From: Adiantum capillus-veneris | Lineage: Eukaryota; Streptophyta; Polypodiopsida; Polypodiales; Pteridaceae | Assembly: GCA_014529385.2 (NCBI GenBank) | Contig: CM043953.1 | Location: 68,940,372 to 68,981,871, forward strand | Reading direction: 5' to 3' | Length of the DNA: 41,500 nt | In this document: positions 31,111-41,500 of the stretch, one piece after another | How the letters are laid out: every line of letters starts with the position of its first letter | Position numbering within the stretch: the first letter of the stretch is position 1 | The notes under the pieces: model-generated | Databases searched by the model: none | Told to the model about the DNA's origin: nothing | Seen by the model: the letters and a program-made list of their open reading frames with translations, nothing else | Position numbers and translations under genes: made by a program

Positions 31111-31700
31111 TAAGCAAGCCCTCCTTCTAGGATACTGGAAAATCTTGTTTCTCCCTCGCCACATTCAACATGAAAGGCAAGGGCTCTTTGAGAGTCTCCC
31201 AAAAGGAGAGGAAGAATCCTTATTAAGCCCATCCCAGCCCGAGGATCGCCAACGACCCAATGCAAGCAACACACAATGCAATTTAGAATGAGTGAATTGT
31301 TCCTCAAGGCATTGTGCATGCTTTGAAGAAAGGATTGGATGTACGTGAGAGAGAAACAATTGTCGTGCTTGTTGAGTTGATGTAGAGGGTTGAGGAGGAG
31401 CAACAAACACCTATCGATAATGTGAGATCATGGCATCAGCAAGTTCCTGTTTGGATGATGTCCAGATGCCTTAAGCAAGCAAGACACGCTTAATGTCCTC
31501 GAAAACCCTCGTATGATGCAAATGCTTAAAAAATTCTTTCAAAGCACAACCTTTATCCACAAAATCCCGTTCACAAGCACACATCTTTCATTTATCGAGT
31601 TTTTGCTTGTCATTATGTTGGATACATACACGAGCTTCACACAACTCCGTCATTTCAGAGTCAGACAAAGGCCGTCAATATAATCTTGAATAGCACATTA
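31110..31700 (-). pseudogene. LINE ORF2 linker upstream of RT
   Basis: The minus-strand frames include FVDKGCALKEFFKHLHHTRV, SSKQELADAMISHYR, and LLALGRWRSSGWDGLNK (the 'L..LG.GK.PG.DGL' block). The order matches the LINE linker. Confidence 0.7.
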
Positions 31701-31805
31701 CACCCGCATAACAAAGCGATACCAAGCAACATCAAGATCAAGATGCATGTGGGCAAGCAAGGGGGGAATAAGTCCAAAAATCATATCTCAAAACAACTCA
31801 TGAGT

Positions 31806-31820
31806 AAGATAAGCATTGTT
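31806..31820. repeat. 15-bp target-site duplication, left copy
   Basis: AAGATAAGCATTGTT, identical to 32236-32250. Confidence 0.92.
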
Positions 31821-32235
31821 TGGATTATAAGGACCTCTTGTTGGGGAATTGCAAAGGCATGGATGTTCTGTATGAAACAAGTGGAGAGGGGATGTCCTAT
31901 GGCATATATGGCTTAAGAGGAATGCCTCTGTCTTCCAACACCCAATTTCCTATCCCTTGTCTCTCCTCAAAAGGAGCCTCTTGTCTTCTGCCAATCAGCT
32001 CTATAAAAAGGCCTCATTTCTGTTTGAGACTGAATCTATCACCACCCTCCAAAAATGTGTAAGATGGCAAAAATGGAGGATTGTTATGCATAGGATCTAC
32101 CAAGCCTCTAGATTCATTATGATGGAAGTTGTGGCTTGATTTGGCGATTTGGGCTAACCCACCCCTTACCTGTGGGTTCCTTGTATCTTTTTTTAGCATC
32201 TGTTAATCAATTTCTACTTTCCACAAAAAAAACAA
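31821..32235 (+). mobile_element. 5'-truncated LINE (415 bp) nested in an antisense LINE
   Basis: It is bounded by perfect 15-bp repeats and ends in an A-rich tail (ACAAAAAAAACAAAA, 32221-32235), the hallmarks of target-primed insertion. Plus-strand frames (31820-32062, 31957-32139) include NCKGMDVLYETSGEGMSYGI, SSKGASCLLPISS and CVRWQKWRIVMHRIY, which look like the end of a LINE ORF2, though I cannot match a named domain. A SINE is the alternative; no RNA polymerase III boxes were seen. Confidence 0.82.
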
Positions 32236-32250
32236 AAGATAAGCATTGTT
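32236..32250. repeat. 15-bp target-site duplication, right copy
   Basis: Pairs with 31806-31820. Confidence 0.92.
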
Positions 32251-32339
32251 GATATGCAATAGACGTTGTTGAGAAAGAGGTCGATCACAAAGGAATTTCC
32301 CAAAGTACAAAGTCAACAAAATATGGCGATGAGCCACCG

Positions 32340-33000
32340 ATAGCTACAAGGTGTAATCTATCCCCATATTGCATATAAAATCATCATACTATTATAAGTT
32401 GAGCACACACTAGAAATCTAGACGTGAGCAATAAGAGGAACGGTCAACATGTTAAGTAAATCCCGAGACATCTAGATGTAGATGACGCCATAAATCAAGC
32501 ATTTACTTTGAAGCAAGAAGATGATCCCATGCTTGCCTCTCCGCAAGCAACATGTGTGAATTGCCTATGGTGATATCATGAAATATTGTTAAAATCACCA
32601 CAAAGGAATGCATTGGAGATCCATGGATAAGAAGATATGTCTCTCCATAAGGCGACCCTTTTTCCCAAACGTTGTGTATGCATAGATGCCTCCAATCTCA
32701 TAAATTTGTCCATTCAAAAAGCATTGTGCAATCATCCAGCGGCTGCGTGGGTTGTTACTCACAAGACCTGGCTAGAGCTCATGATGAACCATCATTGATA
32801 ATCCCGAGTAACCATGCAAGCCAACACACACAATCCAATAACCTGCAAAATAGGAACACTAACGAGCAAACTCATGTTGATTGTGTTCTTGCAAAACAAC
32901 TATATTTTCCCTACATGTATTTACATAGTGCAAGAATGTCGCCATTTATGAAGGTTACATAACCCACGCATATTGTATGAGATGTATTTAATGCAATTAT
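32340..33000 (-). pseudogene. LINE endonuclease domain
   Basis: On the minus strand, in several frames: MRGLCNLHKWRHSC near the start (about 32980), MLLAERQAWDHLLASK, then a stop, and MLDLWRHLHLD (the '.L.D.WR...P' block), and SRLDF near 32400 (the S-R-[IL]-D endonuclease motif). The GDFN block appears as CGDFNNIS in another frame (about 32600). Heavily frameshifted. Confidence 0.7.
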
Positions 33001-33073
33001 ACATGGGAGATCATGTGTACAAGTGGCAAGAGAACGTAAGGAATTAAGTAGAAGTGCCCATGGGCACATCTTC

Positions 33074-33202
33074 ATCCGCCACATTTGTGCCAGAATCGAT
33101 CCGTTGATTCAGTGCAAGAAATGTTTCCATAGGTGGAAACATCCGCCACATTCATACCATAATCGATCCGTTGATTCAGTGCAAGAAATGTTTCCATAGG
33201 TT
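33074..33202. repeat. 67-bp tandem duplication
   Basis: ATCCGCCACATT... at 33074-33140 and again at 33141-33202, including AATCGATCCGTTGATTCAGT in both; a few mismatches. Confidence 0.92.
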
Positions 33203-33209
33203 TCCATAA

Positions 33210-33240
33210 GTACTATTGGTGGAAACCTCACCAATAGTAC
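33210..33240. repeat. Hairpin with a perfect 12-bp stem
   Basis: GTACTATTGGTG, 7-nt loop, CACCAATAGTAC. It starts just after the 67-bp tandem duplication. Confidence 0.9.
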
Positions 33241-33520
33241 ATCCTTGTAGGAATGCATCATTTTTTTCCATGTATCAATCAATGTGAAATTACCATTACA
33301 TGGAAGTTTCTTGAATGATGCACTCTTATTAGCATTGACAAGTGGACATAGTTACAAGAGGAGGGTAGGCTGTGAATCTTCACTGTCTTTTTAGGCACCC
33401 CCCAAGTGCTAGTATCATTGGACCCAACATTTTTGCCTTTCACAACATTCCCATTACCAAGAATATCAGAATGAGGAGGCTTGATTTTTCCTTTCTCCAC
33501 ATCGGGGACCACATGTAAAT

Positions 33521-33568
<48 letters not shown>
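33521..33568. repeat. (GC)n-(GA)n microsatellite
   Basis: GCGCGCGCGC at 33521-33530, then GA to 33568. Confidence 0.95.
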
Positions 33569-33570
<2 letters not shown>

Positions 33571-33723
33571 ACAGGTTGTGGGTAGAGCAATTCACCACAA
33601 TATGTATGAGAGAGCCCCTTATTCTTCTATCTAGTGAAGAATAAGGTGTGTATAAGTGATGGGCGGCTTGACGCCTATGGCGTGTCCGACAGGGGTAAGA
33701 GGCACACCGCCTTTACCCCAACA
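33569..33723 (-). repeat. 3' LTR of a Ty1/copia-like element (outer end not fixed)
   Basis: On the minus strand it begins TGTTGGGGTAAAGGC directly after a polypurine stretch (AGTAGGAGAT, 33724-33733), the same start as the plus-strand LTR at 41032. A 10-bp perfect stem with an 8-nt loop lies at 33618-33645 (CTTATTCTTC/GAAGAATAAG). Confidence 0.75.
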
Positions 33724-34600
33724 ATCTCCTACTTGAAGGTGAATGTGCCCATAAGTGGTACTACTATAGGACCTGGTAGTATGTACAATAGGTATAGAAA
33801 GGAAACTCGTCTCAATTTATGTCCACTATCTCTCTCAAAGTTGATGCATGCCGTTGTATAGGCTCTAGCGGTGTATAGAAGTGTATATCCTTGCTAGAAT
33901 CAGCATGCATACCCTGTAGGTATCTTGTAATGACCTGCATTGCTCCATGATACATCATGCTCATGTCAATCATCGTGCGACTGACAACCCCAGCTACAAA
34001 TGCTATCACTACAGTAGCTAGAGAGTCCCAAAGGCTAATGACAAACCCGTAATCTCTGCCAGCATATCCATACCAAATCACATCAACGCCGTGTGTAGTC
34101 ACCTCTTCCAATCTATCCATAGTAGGTATCTCAACACTCACTACATCACCACCAGAACTAGTCACGCATGGACGTGTCAATCGTGACTCCAGGGTAATTG
34201 TCACTCCCTCATCATCCATAGGGACTGTATCCACATGTCCTAGCATCACCATGTCAGCCTCTAGCATGAGCATGTCAAATAACTCCATATCACTTATCTC
34301 CATGGTCAGAGACATCTCTGTCCTAAGAGGATCAATCCAATGTGTCTCGCTAGAGAATGGCCGATCTAACTCTGTATCTACATACAGGTCATGCACAACA
34401 CTATGGAGCTCATCCACAACAGATATGTGTCTAGTCTCTCTGACTCAGTGCTCTGCTCCTTGATTGGAAAAGCATTGAAATCTGTCACCACCATTGGTGA
34501 CTGCTCTAGTTCAAAGAGCTGTCCTACTCTACATGTTTATCCTCGGATCCTACATACACAACGAGCAAAGTGTCATGCTACTCATTAGCAAAGTGTACTT
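33724..34600 (-). pseudogene. Copia-like pol 3' end (RNase H region)
   Basis: The minus-strand frame 33812-34417 (201 codons) has VVSRTMIDMSMMYHGAMQVI then TRYLQGMHADSSK, matching the copia RNase H signature 'V.RFM..P...HW.A...I.RYL.GT'. The upstream half is Asp/Met/Thr-rich with no named domain. The plus-strand copy at 40500-41031 is its homologue. The usual catalytic D (DSDW/DADWAG) is not seen. Confidence 0.7.
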
Positions 34601-34724
34601 GCCTAGACTACAAACGTTTGTATGGCAACAAACTAACAAAGGCTATGGAATCTCTAACACCAAGAGCACTGAGAAGAGTCAAACAAAAACAATGATGGCC
34701 TCATGCTATCACTAGCAAACCTCT

Positions 34725-35005
34725 CCTCATCACGTAAGACTCATCAGTCAATTGAACATGACACCCATGATCTTTGAGCCGTGAGGTGGAGATTAAACTC
34801 CTACAAGCATCAGGCACATACTGAACATCACGGAGCACAAGCATACTCCCACTGACAAAGCATGATCCTCATCAAGTAAGACTCATCAGTCAATTGAACA
34901 TGACCCATGATCTTTTAGCTACGAGATGGAGATCAAACTCTTACGAGCATGAGGCACATACTCAACATCATGGATCACAAGCATACTCCCACTAGTGAAG
35001 TGCAA
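34725..35005. repeat. 142-bp tandem duplication
   Basis: CCTCATCA..TAAGACTCATCAGTC at 34725 recurs at 34867, and similarity runs through '...CACAAGCATACTCCCACT'. The copies differ at a number of positions, so it is older than the 134-bp duplication. Confidence 0.9.
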
Positions 35006-35200
35006 ATGAATGTCACCCATACCACGAACACCATCCCGTATCAGAGTAGAAAATGTGTAAACCACTCCCTGTGAGGCGTAACATGGTGTAAAGCACTTTT
35101 GTCCAACTTCCAATTGTGACATAAAGTCCACGCATGTCTGGATAAACCTGTGAAAGTAGGAGTTTCTACCACGCGTACTCTCAACAACAACCAATGGAAT
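34867..35200 (-). pseudogene. Copia-like protease / pre-integrase fragment
   Basis: The minus-strand frame 34919-35194 has GMGDIHLHFTSGSMLVIHDV then EYVPHARKSLISIS, the pattern '.G.G.....G....L.DV.YVP....LISV.' at the protease end of copia polyproteins. The adjacent duplicate (34725-34866) repeats DVQYVPDACRSLIS. The active-site DSGAS is not found upstream. Confidence 0.75.
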
Positions 35201-35690
35201 CCTCCACTATCTCCAACGCCTGAAACAACGTCTCCTCATGTGCCTAGGTCTACCATAATGCCATTAAAATACATGTCTACGCCTCTGATATCTGTTTGAT
35301 ATACCAACCTGTATATCCAATGATGAATTGTCAATGCAAATTTCCATAATTGAGCACAAAATGAATCTATAGATCAGTCCACACAAAGTGTAAATGTAGT
35401 GTCCACAAGAGCATAACCGCTCAACACAATGCAAAAGAAAACCAGTTGATCAAACACCTGACACCAATACTATGGCAAATGTCGCATAAAGCACATAACC
35501 CTCTGCTCAAACCAAGAACCAATCATGCATAAATTGTGACCATACACAATGAGAGTGTAAGCAAAATGACCATCCGCACAGGCACAAGCCAAAACTTTGC
35601 TAAAGCAACTCTCTAACACCTATCCAAAGCGCATAAAATCTGACAAAAAACCGGCAGACTCGCCTCTATAACTGGAGAAAAATCTCAACA
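35201..35690. other. Unassigned, possibly decayed copia gag
   Basis: No domain recognised on either strand; its position upstream of the copia protease would fit gag. Confidence 0.3.
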
Positions 35691-35697
35691 ATAAGAC

Positions 35698-36074
35698 ATG
35701 CCAAACTGGCAACAAAGTGGGAGATCACTCAACCACTACAAAATAATGAAAACCATGATGGCTCCTCTTGGGGGTCATCAACTTCGACATCAATTTTTTA
35801 TGAAACATCTCGGCCTGACATCCCTCTGCTTTGGCTCTTTTGACATCGTTTTGACAAAGTCTCGACATCTCTACTCCCTCATTACCCTTGACATCGACAG
35901 CCAGTCCCAACCTACCATTGAACACACCTACGGATCGACGACACTCCAATTTACACTCACTGTGAGTGTTTTTCAAAGCGGAAGCATACTTTTTGGCTCT
36001 CCTTGTGGTTTCTTAAGAGACCGGTTTCTCGAGCACACTGCTCAGAGGCGAAGTATTGGCATTGACATCATAGG
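35698..36074 (+). other. Open frame of unknown content
   Basis: Open in the same frame as the integrase piece that follows (159 codons to 36177), but residues 1-120 show no integrase motifs. They may be unrelated sequence fused in frame. Confidence 0.35.
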
Positions 36075-36466
36075 TAGAGTTCGTTGGACAATCAGAAAAA
36101 AGTTGTCTCGCAAACTAGAACAGCTAACCCAATTAAATGAGTTGAGACTCAAGGTTGTAGTAGCCATTTACACATAGAAATGCCAAATTGAATATTTTCA
36201 TGACCACCATGTCATAAGCAAGGAGTTTTAGAAGGCCTACTATGTATTAGTCTACACCTTGAAGCAACTCTCTAGGAAATTGACAAAGTGAGGTAATGGC
36301 CCATTTGTGATCAATGACATATCATCCATTGGTGCCATACAACTTGCAACATTAGAGGGAGAGGTGATGCCTAACTGGTTCAATGGTTGCCAACTGAAGA
36401 AGTATCATCAACCTCTCACTGCAAAAATGTTGGAAAAGATTCACAAAGCAAAGGAAAGGAAGCAAT
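36075..36466 (+). pseudogene. Ty3 integrase C-terminal domain
   Basis: RKLEQLTQLNELRLKVVVAI, then after a stop EYFHDHHVISKEF, KAYYVLVYTLKQLSRKLT and, in another frame, NGPFVINDISSIGAIQLATL and NGCQLKKYHQPLT. This is the usual order at the end of Ty3 integrases ('L..LDE.R..A...Y...', 'F..GD.VLVY', 'GPF.I....NGA..L....G...WVNG.RLK.Y'). It ends at a TAA near 36466. Confidence 0.82.
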
Positions 36467-36479
36467 AAGCCCAAGCAAT

Positions 36480-36936
36480 TCAAGAACATGCAAAGGAGGA
36501 AGCTTGGGTTGCAGATTTTAAAGCGCAAAGACCGACAAACTCCAACTCCCCTACGACATGTAGAAGCACCTTCTCCTCATATTGCAGCAATCCAATCGAG
36601 CAAAGTTTGCTTGGAGGTATGGATATATGCATCAATATCCAACTCGCCAATGGAACGACAGAAAGAACACTGGTAGATATTGGAGTGTGCGTTAATGCTA
36701 TGTGGTATTCTACATACCTCAAACTATCAAACTCCATGATAGAGCCGACCAAGATAGAGCTAAAGGCAGCTAACAGAGGAACAATGATTAGTTTGGGACA
36801 AGCCAATGTCTCAATCAACGTTGATGGTAATCACTTCCCACATCAATTTCACATCATGGCGGATACGGATCTCAATGAAGAAATCATCTTGGGAGTCTCA
36901 TGGATGTGCACTTACAAAGTAGTACCAGATTGGTAG
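36480..36936 (+). pseudogene. Ty3-type retropepsin (protease) fragment
   Basis: ICINIQLANGTTERTLVDIG, CVNAM, SLGQANVSINVDGNHFPHQF and EEIILGVSWMCTYKVVPDW match the retropepsin pattern '..V...LVD.G..VN.M...' to '.ILG..WM......V..W'. The active site D-[ST]-G reads D-I-G, so it is probably inactive. It follows the integrase by about 140 bp, the reverse of the normal pol order (protease first). Confidence 0.75.
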
Positions 36937-37480
36937 GATGACACTCTGAAGTACAACCTCAAGGGCACATCGTACGTTACATCCTTGGCACAAATAGATC
37001 ACATTTGGAATGTATAGTGGGAGTCCAAAGAAGTGGAGCTAGAGGAGCCAAAGTCACCTAGCCAACTGCAAAAAAACTACAAGCATTATTACATGGAAGG
37101 TTAAGAAAGTCTAGGTAAAGAAGTCAATCATGAAAACCAAACCGCAACAAATATGGATACCTAAGGACATGCTTTTTGATTCATCTTCCAGCTCAAATGA
37201 CCCAAGCTTCCCAGTAGCCAAAACTCCTCAGCATAAGCCAAAACGGTGGAGGAAAGCCAAATTGTAGCTCAATGCTTCATCAGGCTCACCAAAGTACAAA
37301 TGGATTCCCAAAGTCCAATCGGAAAAGTCCATAACTGCCAAAACCAAGATGGCAATGGCAATCAAAATAATCAAACTACCAAACATCCTCAAAGTCTCCA
37401 ACATCAATCTTAAAGTGGGTACCTAAAGCCAATCCAAGCCAAATCAACAACCAACCCATCGTACTCACTAAACCAACCAT
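36937..37480 (+). pseudogene. Lys/Trp-rich region with repeated W-[IV]-P-K motif
   Basis: Downstream of the protease three copies of a K/x-W-[IV]-P-K motif occur in plus-strand frames: QQIWIPKD (about 37147), YKWIPKV (about 37300) and LKWVPKA (about 37410), separated by Ser/Lys-rich sequence with stops. The spacing is about 110-150 bp. I read this as a decayed retroelement polyprotein linker; it is not a domain I can name. Confidence 0.4.
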
Positions 37481-38429
<949 letters not shown>

Positions 38430-38725
38430 TTTTACCTAGAGCACTTAGTCAAGTTTTAGCTTGCTATAGTCACCCATGACTGTTAGACTACATCAAATTT
38501 CATAGGTATGATCCTTATCAGTGCATGAACGGTTGTGTATGCTCAAATCTGCATAAAAACACTCAAAACAACATAATCAATCAAATTAGAGACATCATTT
38601 TGGGAAACTATCATAGCACTTTTGGGAGGGCTAACTAAGCCCAAATTCAAAAACAAGCTCATAAGATTGTCCCAAATTTATAGCAGAATCGGGCCATACC
38701 ATCAAAGTTTGGAAATGGGGTTGAA

Positions 38726-38743
38726 CATAGATCGCGATCCATG
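38726..38743. repeat. 18-bp palindrome (one mismatch)
   Basis: CATAGATCGCGATCCATG. Confidence 0.9.
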
Positions 38744-38839
38744 GCCTCCCACCTCAAATTGCAAAATTGAGTAGTGCAAAATGCTGCTGGAGAAAGCGCC
38801 TTTCTACTGCTGCTATTGTAGTTAAAAATTATTGCAGAA

Positions 38840-38857
38840 CATGGATCGCGATCCATG
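38840..38857. repeat. 18-bp perfect palindrome
   Basis: CATGGATCGCGATCCATG, in the same flanking context (gaacat...atgacc/atggcc) as the copy 114 bp upstream. Confidence 0.95.
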
Positions 38858-40021
38858 ACCCCCAACTTGTCCAAACAGAGAATTTTTGTCCATCCAGTCT
38901 GTACATGACTTGGAGAGTGTGCCATGCAAATCTGGTGTCAAATGGCCATGAGAACCACCAAAAACCAAGTAAAATTGGGATTTCACTCACCAAATGGTCA
39001 TTTTGACCCAAGATGGAAAATTGATCCAAACCTAGAAAAAAGTGCACCAATAGCTTGGAAACAATGCCAGGAAACTGCCCTTGAAGTTTTGTCCAATTTG
39101 GGTTCAGAACATGGACCCCCAGAGCCAGATTTATCAGAAATTGGCTAGGAATTGTGCAATGTGCCAAAAATTCAGTCTTTGGTCATGTAAACTGCTTCAT
39201 TTGTCAAAGCTCAGTATTGTCAGAGTGTTAAGAGATTGGAATTGTGTTTTTGATTAAAGAGAAAAGTCAAGAGTACTTGTGAGCTTATGATAGCTCAAGA
39301 AATGCCAAAAAATGTATGGAAAGTGGTTCAAACTTGCCAAGGAGACTAGAGGATTCAAACATACACCAATGGAGATGGAAACTGATAGACAGCTAGGGCC
39401 AAAGCCCTTGTTCAACTCCAAATCATCAGAAGGGGAAAATGTCAAACAGATTCAGCACCATCATGGATCAAAGTTGCCGACCAAAACAAAATATGGCAAA
39501 GTCGGACCAAATTGGGCCATAACTTGGATAATTGGGAAAACATGAGAAAAACTTGTCCAAATCTAAAAATAACTTCACCAATGTGTTAGGAAATGCTATA
39601 GAAATAAGTACCCCAAGTCTCACGCCAAAAAGATGCAGACCTTACCCTAGAGTTTCAAGTCATTTGAACATCAAAACCCTCACCAAAATGCCCAAATTCT
39701 CCTAGACTGAGAAAATTTCCAAAAAGAGGCTTAAATTCTCAATTAGTGATCCAAACTAAAAAAGAAGTGAACCATATCATCCTCAAAGTATGTTTTACAA
39801 AAGAAAGCTATGGTAATCAATGCCATAAAAGACAAAGCAGTTGTGCCACCACCAACAACATAGATAAAATTCACACGGGTAGACCTACCCCTAGTAGAGC
39901 TGCCAGACACATCTACCAAGGGAGGTTTCCATGACTTTGAAACCACATAAGAGACACTGGATACCCGAGAGGAATCAAGAAGTGGATCTTGAAAGTACCA
40001 GATCCTTCTCACTAAGAGTAT

Positions 40022-40246
40022 ATGCAATATGAACTGAAGGTATTGGAATCAGCAACCCTACTCATGATTGGTCCAAATGAAGTGGTAAAGACTTTTCACC
40101 ATGACATGATGCCATTAACACTCATGAAACAAGAGGCCAACCTATGGAAGAAGAAATTATTGGCCACTCTTGAGCCAAACCAAAACGGGGATTATAAAGA
40201 TGTGCCGGTGACAGTGGACCAAGCACTAGCAATTCTAGAGAATTAA
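40022..40246 (+). pseudogene. Unrecognised open frame, possibly retroelement gag
   Basis: 74 codons, first true ATG at 40022; the same frame continues past the stop with WFEKWPQDETIYKNAPQHLK and more coding-like sequence to about 40500. It lies upstream of copia RNase H, so it may belong to a retroelement. No motif identifies it. Confidence 0.3.
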
Positions 40247-40499
40247 CCCCTATGATGAAAGAGATGGTTTGAGAAGTGGCCACAAGATGAGACCATCTAC
40301 AAAAATGCACCACAACACCTCAAGATCAACCCTACATTATGTCCCATCAGTAGAGGGCAATCCTGGGACATCTACTACACTTGTCAAAGCAAAGCAAAGG
40401 CCATTGTACTCAATTACCAAGTAATATCTAAGCTGACCAGCAATTTACCACCATTAAAACACTACATGGTGCATACATTATGAGGAGTGATTTTACAAA

Positions 40500-41031
40500 T
40501 GTGCGATGTCCCATGACACTTTGCTCGTTGTGCATGCAAGGGTTGAGGAAAAACATGTAGAGTAGGACATCTCTTAGAGTGTAGAACTAGAGGTGTCATC
40601 GGTGGTGGTGTTAGATTTTGATGCTTTTCTAGTCACAGGGAGCAGAGGCAGTTGATAGGGATAGTTACCCGAGGCTAAACGAATTTCATCAGTGTTTGGG
40701 ACACTCATGTATGACCTTTTGAGGTTGAGACCCGAGATAGTTGTTGCAATGGGAGCGTTTGTATTTTGCATTGTTAGTTGTTTGATGATTGACACTAGCA
40801 TGATGTGTTATGGAGCATTGCAGGTTATCAACGTCGGATACTTGCAAGACTTGCATGTAGGCTCTAGTAGTGTTGCACACACTTCCTTGGTGCAAATACA
40901 GTTGCATGCATATCTACTGAGTGAGCTAGTTTGCATAGGTTGAAAGAGTCTCTCACCTATATCTCTTTGTACATACTAGTAGTTTTGCTAGTAGGACTGA
41001 CTTATCAACACATTTGCCTTTAGTGGGAGAT
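40500..41031 (+). pseudogene. Copia-like pol 3' end (RNase H region), inverted copy
   Basis: FGTLMYDLLRLRPEIVVAMG, then IDTSMMCYGALQVI and YLQDLHVGSSS match the copia pattern 'GSLMYLM..TRPDI..AVG...R......HW.A...I.RYL.GT'. The DNA matches the minus-strand copy at 33734-34600 (for example CATGACACTTTGCTCGTTGT in both). A polypurine tract (AGTGGGAGAT, 41022-41031) ends it. Confidence 0.78.
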
Positions 41032-41500
41032 TGTTGGGGTAAAGGCTCATGCGCCTACTTGAGTCCGACCACTCACCATGTCTGACTACCCATATGTGTA
41101 CTCATACCTTATTCTTTATATACATATGAATAAGGGGCTCACTTGCTCAATTCCCATAGAGTGAACCTCCACCCATATCTCATGTGTATCTCTTCCTTGC
41201 CCCACTCTCTCATGCGCTCTTCTCGCTCCGACATCGTCTACATTGATTCCACACAATATACCCAGTGGTCTCTCTATGTAACCATCCACAAGCTGTAGTT
41301 TCATTCTTGTTTCTTTGAGAGCTAGTCTACCCAATTCTCCCATATCTTTTTGTGGCAATGGTTACTCTAGCCCGAGTGTGTTTTTTAGTGAGCTTTTGAC
41401 TTCGAGATTTTGCAATCAAAACAATTTTTGCGAGCTTTTTTATATTTAATCTAGAGGCCTTTTTAATGGCACAAATTACTAAACCAAAAATCACACATTT
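41032..41500 (+). repeat. 3' LTR of a copia-like element (continues or ends beyond the window)
   Basis: Begins TGTTGGGGTAAAGGCTCATG after the polypurine tract. The stem-loop seen in the inverted LTR is kept in weaker form (CCTTATTC at 41107 / GAATAAGG at 41128, 8 bp). The 3' end of the LTR could not be fixed. Confidence 0.72.

Noticed and set aside
41340-41370. A primer-binding site after the copia LTR (ATGGTTACTCTAGCCC)
   Set aside because: Too many mismatches to the initiator-Met site and no clear LTR end before it.

Overview
This is nuclear DNA from a large, transposon-rich plant genome. Evidence: Ty3-type and Ty1-type LTR retrotransposons with plant-like initiator-Met primer sites, several L1-like LINEs, small non-autonomous DNA transposons, long (GA)n/(CA)n microsatellites, GT-AG introns of about 80 bp, and no bacterial-type gene packing. 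The species cannot be fixed from the sequence. Nothing here is convincingly an intact host gene.

Layout. 1-4533: 3' part of a plus-strand LINE (end of ORF1, then a frameshifted ORF2), whose A-tail abuts a 420-bp pseudogene piece of a PRP22/DHX8-like DEAH-box splicing helicase (4533-4956). That piece is cut by a plus-strand LTR with a primer site (4959-5400). 5401-7256 is non-coding with microsatellites. 7257-16496 is a complete but inactive minus-strand Ty3-type element with LTRs and a 5-bp target duplication (aaatc). Its left LTR carries a small hAT-like MITE whose empty site survives in the right LTR. The right LTR is split by a 2.5-kb insertion encoding an unfamiliar transposase-like protein with two introns. 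16497-17880 is AT-rich and holds a 422-bp inverted-repeat element.

17870-22250 is a mosaic of Ty3-family fragments on both strands (gag, RT, RNase H, an LTR with primer site, gag, protease), with a LINE 3' end nested in it. 23066-25691 holds minus-strand exon-like blocks with consensus splice sites, probably a decayed host gene I do not recognise; one block has an in-frame 102-bp tandem duplication.

26134-28600 holds a possible MITE and pieces of a minus-strand LINE. 28704-33000 is a nearly full-length, decayed minus-strand LINE ORF2, interrupted by a 415-bp plus-strand LINE 3' end flanked by a perfect 15-bp target duplication. 33500-35200 and 40500-41500 carry inverted 3' ends of one Ty1/copia-like family. 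Between them are Ty3 integrase and protease fragments (36075-36936) and a long non-coding tract with unusual palindromes.

Relative order of events: the MITE and transposase insertions postdate the big Ty3 element; the nested LINE postdates the antisense LINE; the LTR at 4959 postdates the helicase copy. The best candidate for something undescribed is the intron-containing transposase-like gene at 13823-15875.
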